Assembly (NCBI RefSeq): GCF_016862115.1
Contig: NZ_BOMI01000084.1
Coordinates: 1 to 64,000, forward strand
DNA from: Paractinoplanes deccanensis
GTDB lineage: Bacteria; Actinomycetota; Actinomycetes; Mycobacteriales; Micromonosporaceae
Direction: 5' to 3'
Length of the DNA: 64,000 nucleotides
Made by a program: the position numbers and the translations under genes. Shown here piece after piece: positions 60,214-64,000 of the stretch; the stretch's first letter is position 1; the number at the start of each line of letters is the position of its first letter. The notes under the pieces are model-generated. The model did no database searches. It saw nothing but the letters and a program-made list of their open reading frames with translations, and was not told where the DNA came from.

Positions 60214-61095
60214 CTAGGCGCGGCTGGAGATCTGCTGGACCGACCAGGCGTTGCCGTCCGGGTCGGTGAAGAAGACGAAACCCACGTTGTCGAGGGGGTG
60301 GGGTACGGGGCGCGGGTTCTCGCCCAGGATCTGGACCTCGCTGCACTCGACGCCGCGTTCGGTGAGTTCGGCGTGTGCCTTGTGGATGTCGGGGACGACC
60401 AGCTGGAGGCCTTTCAGCGAGCCGGGCGGCATGGCGGGCACGGCGCCCTTGCCGATGACCACCGAGCAGCCGGAGCCGGGCGGGGTCAGCTGGATGATGC
60501 GGACGTCGTCGCCGAGGCTGGTGTCGTGGTCGACGTGGAAGCCGAGCCGGTCGGCGTAGAACTCCTTGGCGCGGTCCAGGTCGGTGACGGGCACGACGAC
60601 GACTTCGAGGGTCCAGTTCATTGTTGTCCTCCGCAGGAGCAGGCGGTCGAGGCGTTCGTATCCTTCGCCGGCGCCGCGGGCCATGGGATAGCTGAGCACG
60701 CGGTCGCGGGCTTCCGGTGTGGCGTAGCGGATGGTGGTCACCAGTTCGGTGCCGGCGCCGTGGGCGCGGAAGTCGTGGCTGATCAGGGTGTCGCCGGGGT
60801 AGGACTGGTCGTCGAAGCGCTCGGTGCAGAGCAGGCGGTGCGGCGGGTCGACGACGCGGTAGACGCCGCGCTGGGTCATCCGGGCGCCGTCCGGTCCCTC
60901 GCTGACGAACTTCCACGCGCCGCCGGGGCGCAGGTCGACCTCGCATTCGATCAGGTGCCAGCCGCGCGCGCCGTACCAGCGGACCAGCAGCTCGGGGCGG
61001 GTCCAGGCGGCGAAGACCCGGCCGGGCGGGGCCGCGAACCGGCGGGTCAGCACGATGTCGCGGTCGCCGGGCGTCGCGACGTGCAGGCCGGTCAC
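60214..61095 (-). CDS. In-frame SRPBCC (AHSA1) - VOC fusion protein
   Basis: 293 residues from the GTG at 61093-61095, which overlaps the ArsR stop. Residues 1-158 are an SRPBCC/AHSA1 lipid-binding-fold domain (IVLTRRFAAPPGRVFAAWTR ... WYGARGWHLIECEVDLRPGG); residues 159-293 are a VOC domain (MNWTLEVVVVPVTDLDRAKE ... VGFVFFTDPDGNAWSVQQ). No stop separates them. However, GGAGG lies 6 nt before an internal ATG (60619-60621), so the VOC domain may also be made alone. ArsR-SRPBCC-VOC operons normally have separate genes. Confidence 0.8.
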   Translation of the reverse strand: MTGLHVATPGDRDIVLTRRFAAPPGRVFAAWTRPELLVRWYGARGWHLIECEVDLRPGGAWKFVSEGPDGARMTQRGVYRVVDPPHRLLCTERFDDQSYPGDTLISHDFRAHGAGTELVTTIRYATPEARDRVLSYPMARGAGEGYERLDRLLLRRTTMNWTLEVVVVPVTDLDRAKEFYADRLGFHVDHDTSLGDDVRIIQLTPPGSGCSVVIGKGAVPAMPPGSLKGLQLVVPDIHKAHAELTERGVECSEVQILGENPRPVPHPLDNVGFVFFTDPDGNAWSVQQISSRA

Positions 61096-61424
61096 GGGTG
61101 GTCCTCGTCGAAGGAGGCGAGGACCTCGTCGAGGCGCTGGTACGACTCCTCCCAGTAGTCGCGGTAGTCGGCCAGCCAGTCGACCGCCGTCTTGAGGGGC
61201 TGCGCGGCCAGCCGGCACGGCGCCCGGCGGCTGCCCGGGTCGCGGGTGACCAGGCCGGCCCGTTCGAGCACTTTGAGGTGTTTGGTGATGGCCGGCTGGG
61301 TCATGGCGAACGGCTCGGCCAGCTGCGTGACCGTCGCCTCGCCCTGGGCCAGCCTGGCCAGGATGGCGCGCCGCGTGGGGTCGGCCAGCGCGGCGAAGGT
61401 GGCGTCCAGGCTCATCGTGTTCAT
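61092..61424 (-). CDS. ArsR-family transcription regulator
   Basis: 110-residue winged-helix repressor: LDATFAALADPTRRAILARL, VTQLAEPFAMTQPAITKHLK, VLERAGLVTRDPGSRRAPCR. There are no Cys metal sites, so it belongs to the group paired with SRPBCC proteins rather than metal sensors. It overlaps the SRPBCC-VOC gene by 4 bases (GTGA) and presumably autoregulates the pair. AAATCGGCCG upstream is unremarkable. Confidence 0.9.
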   Translation of the reverse strand: MNTMSLDATFAALADPTRRAILARLAQGEATVTQLAEPFAMTQPAITKHLKVLERAGLVTRDPGSRRAPCRLAAQPLKTAVDWLADYRDYWEESYQRLDEVLASFDEDHP

Positions 61425-61460
61425 AACCGATTGGTAATGTAAATCGGCCGGTGCGCAACG

Positions 61461-62573
61461 TCAAGCGGGCGGCCGCCAGCTGAAGACCGGGTCCATCTGG
61501 CGCAGCACCAGGTTGGGGCCGAGCCGTCCGGCCAGCGCCATCCCCGCGTTGCGCAGCGCGGCGGCCGGGCCCCGCAGCGCCGCCATCCGGCCGATGCGGC
61601 GCGAGGCCGCCGCGATGGTCGCGGTCCGGGGTGACCTTTCCCGGGTGTACGCGGGCAGGTCGCCCGCGTGCGCCGCCAGCACCACCGCGTCCTCGACGGC
61701 CTGGCAGGCGCCCTGTCCGAGGTTGGGGGTCATGGCGTGGGCCGCGTCGCCGAGCAGGGCCACGCGGCCCGCGTGGAAGCGGGGCGGCCGCCGATCGAGG
61801 CAGCGGATGTCCGTACGGATGATCTCGCCGGCCGCCGCGATCAGCGACGGGATCGGCTCGTGCCAGCCGCCGAACCAGCGCAGCAGCTCCGCACGCTCGT
61901 CCTCGGCCCGCTCCCCCGGCGGGGACGGCGCGGTCGCGTAGCAGTAGACCCGGTCGTCGCCGAGGTTGACCACGCCGACCACGGCACCGTCGCCCCACGT
62001 CTCAGACATCTCCAGGGCGCCGGGCGGCCGCGGCACCACGAAACGCCAGCTCGTCACGCCCGTGTAGACGGGACCCGGCGTCTCGGGGAACAGCTTCCGG
62101 CGTACGGCCGATTGAAGCCCGTCGGCCGCGACCACGAGATCACCCGTGAGGGGACCGCCGGGCGTGACCACCGTGCCCGTCGCCGGGTCGACGTCCGACA
62201 CCGCGAGGCCGAGGCGCAGGTCCGCGTCGCCGAGCGCGCCCGCGAGCAGGGTGATCAGCTCGGCCCGGTGCACGACGATCGTCGGCAGGCCGTAGCGGGC
62301 CTCGGCGGCGGCCGCGTCGGTGCGCGAGATCCACCGGCCGTCGGGACGCTGGATGCCGGCCGTGCCCTGCAGCGCGGCGAGCGAGCGCACCCGGTCGCCG
62401 AGGCCGAGGACGTCGAGCGCGCGCAGGCCGTTCGGGGCGATGGCGAGCCCGGCGCCGACGTTCTCGAGCGCGGGGGCACGCTCGGCGACCGTGACCGTCC
62501 AGCCCCGTCTCTGAAGGGCCACGGCGGCGGACAGGCCGCCCACTCCGGCTCCGATCACAATGGCATTCGGCAT
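61461..62573 (-). CDS. FAD-dependent aromatic-ring-type monooxygenase
   Basis: 370 residues of the p-hydroxybenzoate hydroxylase-like fold. FAD motifs: AIVIGAGVGGLSAAVALQRR (GxGxxG), the DG region VVAADGLQSAVRRKLFP and the C-terminal GRVALLGDAAHAMTPNLGQG followed by ACQAVEDAVVLA. NAD(P)H-dependent hydroxylation of an aromatic or polyketide-like substrate is likely; substrate unknown. Divergent from the AraC gene with overlapping 5' regions. Confidence 0.9.
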   Translation of the reverse strand: MPNAIVIGAGVGGLSAAVALQRRGWTVTVAERAPALENVGAGLAIAPNGLRALDVLGLGDRVRSLAALQGTAGIQRPDGRWISRTDAAAAEARYGLPTIVVHRAELITLLAGALGDADLRLGLAVSDVDPATGTVVTPGGPLTGDLVVAADGLQSAVRRKLFPETPGPVYTGVTSWRFVVPRPPGALEMSETWGDGAVVGVVNLGDDRVYCYATAPSPPGERAEDERAELLRWFGGWHEPIPSLIAAAGEIIRTDIRCLDRRPPRFHAGRVALLGDAAHAMTPNLGQGACQAVEDAVVLAAHAGDLPAYTRERSPRTATIAAASRRIGRMAALRGPAAALRNAGMALAGRLGPNLVLRQMDPVFSWRPPA

Positions 62574-62598
62574 GGCCGCATCGTGTCATGCTCGGGAG

Positions 62599-63432
62599 GT
62601 GTCCGCCGTCGACGAGTACGCGCGCTGCCGGCCCTCCGCCCGGCTGCGGCCCTACGTCGCGTTCTACACGGGCTATCGTCAGCGCGGGCTCGCCCCGGCG
62701 CTGCACCGGGGGCTGCCCTCGCCGCACCTGACCCTGATCTTCACGATCGACGATCCGCTGGTCGTCGAGGCGCACCCCGATCCGCGGCAGCGGCCGGGCA
62801 GCTACGACGCGCTGATCGGCGGGCTGCATCTCGGGCCCGCGCTGATCAGTCATCCGGGGCGGCAGTCGGGCGTGCAGGTGGCGCTGTCGCCGCTGGGGTG
62901 CCGGGCGCTGCTCGGCCTGCCGGCGGGCGAGTTGTCGTGCCTGGACCTGCCCGCCGACGCGGTGCTCCCCTCGTCCGCCGAGATCAGGGAGCGGATCGGC
63001 ACGGCGCGGTCCTGGCCGGAGCGGTTCGCGGCGGTCGACCGGGTGCTGCGGCGGAGCGTGACCGGGCCCGGCGTCGCGCCCGCGCTCGCGTACGCCTGGG
63101 CACGCCTGACCCGCGCAGACGTGAGCGTGGCGGCGGTCGCCGCGGAGGTCGGGTGGAGCGGGCGTCATCTGACCGACCGGTTCCGCGCCGAGTTCGGCCT
63201 GCGCCCCAAGGAGGCGGCCCGGGTGGCGCGCTTCGACCGGGCGCGCCAGGCCCTGCGCCCCACCGCCCGGCTCGCCGATCTCGCCGCCGCCTGCGGTTAC
63301 GCCGATCAATCCCATCTCGTACGGGAGTTCCGCGCGCTCGCCGGCTGCACGCCCTCGCGGTTGCTCGCGGACGACTTCGGTTTTGTCCAAGCCATGGCGC
63401 AGTGGGCCGCGCACGATGAGCCGTATGACTGA
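62599..63432 (+). CDS. AraC-family transcription regulator
   Basis: 277 residues: an N-terminal domain of the DUF6597 or cupin-like type (LRPYVAFYTGYRQRGLAPAL ... LTLIFTIDDP) and a C-terminal AraC DNA-binding domain (VSVAAVAAEVGWSGRHLTDR; LADLAAACGYADQSHLVREF). The GTG at 62599 is chosen, although ATGs at 62560 and 62572 inside the start of the divergent monooxygenase gene are possible. It overlaps the VOC gene by 8 bases. Confidence 0.88.
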   Translation: MSAVDEYARCRPSARLRPYVAFYTGYRQRGLAPALHRGLPSPHLTLIFTIDDPLVVEAHPDPRQRPGSYDALIGGLHLGPALISHPGRQSGVQVALSPLGCRALLGLPAGELSCLDLPADAVLPSSAEIRERIGTARSWPERFAAVDRVLRRSVTGPGVAPALAYAWARLTRADVSVAAVAAEVGWSGRHLTDRFRAEFGLRPKEAARVARFDRARQALRPTARLADLAAACGYADQSHLVREFRALAGCTPSRLLADDFGFVQAMAQWAAHDEPYD

Positions 63433-63817
63433 ACCTCGACCTCAGGTGTGGCCGACGCTGGCGGCCACCGACGCGCGCGCCCTGATCAGCTTCCTCGTCG
63501 ACGCGTTCGGCTTCACCGAGACCGCCGTCATGGGCGAGGGCGACTTCGTGGCCCACGCCGAGCTGGCCTGGCCGCTGGGCGGCGGCATCATGCTCGGCTC
63601 CGTCAAGCAGGACGGCGTCTGGCGGCTGCGGCCCGGCTCGTTCGGCTGCTACGTGGTCGCCGACGACATCGACGCCCTGCACGAGCGGGCGGTCAAGGCC
63701 GGCGCCGAGATCGTCAAGCCGCCCTTCCGGACCGACTACGGCTCGTACGACTTCGCCGCGCGCGACCCGGAGGGCAACCTCTGGTCGTTCGGCACCTACC
63801 GCGGGGCGCCGGTCTAG
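63425..63817 (+). CDS. VOC family protein
   Basis: 130 residues: WPTLAATDARALISFLVDAF, GFTETAVMGEGDFVAHAELA, DDIDALHERAVKAGAEIVKP and YDFAARDPEGNLWSFGTYRG, the two beta-alpha-beta modules of the glyoxalase/dioxygenase superfamily. Coupled to the AraC gene; a second AraC-VOC pair in the window after 12738-13588. An ATG at 63416 is an alternative start. Followed by a hairpin. Confidence 0.88.
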   Translation: MTEPRPQVWPTLAATDARALISFLVDAFGFTETAVMGEGDFVAHAELAWPLGGGIMLGSVKQDGVWRLRPGSFGCYVVADDIDALHERAVKAGAEIVKPPFRTDYGSYDFAARDPEGNLWSFGTYRGAPV

Positions 63818-63823
63818 GCCACG

Positions 63824-63856
63824 GGGCCGAAGGCGGGCCGCCACCCGCCTTGGCCC
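63824..63856. terminator. Hairpin between convergent genes
   Basis: Arms GGGCCGAAGGCGGG / CCCGCCTTGGCCC pair with one bulged G around a 6-nt loop, 7 bp after the VOC stop and 10 bp from the stop of the convergent partial gene. Confidence 0.65.
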
Positions 63857-63865
63857 GGCCCCGGT

Positions 63866-64000
63866 TCAGTGCCGGAGCACGTGCACCTCCGTCGTCGTCG
63901 AGGCGGTGTTCGACTTCTTCACCGCGAACACATCGCGGTTCGCCGCGACCTCGAACTCGAAGGTGTCGTCCGTCTCGTGGAGGGCGGTGCCGGTCTGCAG
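63866..64000 (-). CDS. C-terminal end of a secreted-type protein (partial)
   Basis: Only the last 44 residues are in the window, running off the right edge: LHETDDTFEFEVAANRDVFA then VKKSNTASTTTEVHVLRH and a stop. The AxNRDVFAVKKSxTxSTTTEVHVL pattern recalls FG-GAP/VCBS repeat units of actinobacterial secreted proteins; this is inference from a short piece. Confidence 0.5.
   Translation of the reverse strand: MQTGTALHETDDTFEFEVAANRDVFAVKKSNTASTTTEVHVLRH

Noticed and set aside
1-64000. tRNA or rRNA genes
   Set aside because: No cloverleaf-like or rRNA-like sequence was noticed in the intergenic regions on either strand.

Overview
The window is a high-GC (about 70% or more) Gram-positive chromosome segment. 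It has many GTG starts, several apparently leaderless genes, mycobacterial-type phosphatidylinositol mannoside genes, an F420-type oxidoreductase and an ABC sugar importer without its own ATPase. With the flagellar export gene fliQ also present, this points to a motile-spored member of the Micromonosporaceae, Actinoplanes-like. The genus is inference; the actinobacterial assignment is firm.

Layout. 1-760: remnant of an ISL3-type insertion sequence abutting the end of relA. 756-12715 (minus strand): the conserved block pdxT-yebC ... ruvC-ruvA-ruvB-yajC-secD-secF-apt-relA (B6 synthesis, Holliday-junction processing, Sec translocation, purine salvage, stringent response), interrupted by a small sigma-like gene and a Uma2 endonuclease gene. 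12.7-14.9 kb: an AraC/VOC pair, a lone fliQ, and pdxS. 14.9-15.8 kb: repeat-filled gap. 15.8-19.2 kb (minus): phosphatidylinositol synthase, acyltransferase and PimA. 19.4-26.5 kb: EF-G-like factor, HIT hydrolase, GGDEF cyclase, ADP-ribosylglycohydrolase and a two-component system. 26.7-32.3 kb: secreted zinc protease with FN3 and ricin domains, deaminase, methyltransferase, aldo/keto reductase. 32.4-37.8 kb: cold-shock protein, DUF4235/DUF3618/holin-like stress cluster, MscS channel, DUF1206, lipoprotein, FMN hydroxy-acid oxidase. 37.8-38.8 kb: second repeat-filled gap. 38.8-46.8 kb: LacI regulator and a seven-gene sugar import and catabolism operon. 46.9-48.2 kb: DoxX and CBS-BON genes diverging from a DosR-like palindrome. 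48.2-64.0 kb: third repeat gap, GNAT, STAND regulator, RecQ, LLM oxidoreductase, GH3 enzyme, a nitrilase-like gene divergent from a winged-helix gene, a metallopeptidase, an ArsR/SRPBCC-VOC operon, FAD monooxygenase, AraC and VOC genes.

The most distinctive signal is not a gene. It is a family of AT-richer palindromes, consensus AGAACGAACGTTCTTTCT and its reverse complement, confined to three gene-free gaps. There they are mixed with unrelated short tandem repeats and, in one gap, form a regular array of about 35-bp period. Other leads are the isolated fliQ, the divergent nitrilase-like/winged-helix pair with an operator-like palindrome, a near-consensus SOS box before ruvC, and the DosR-like box.
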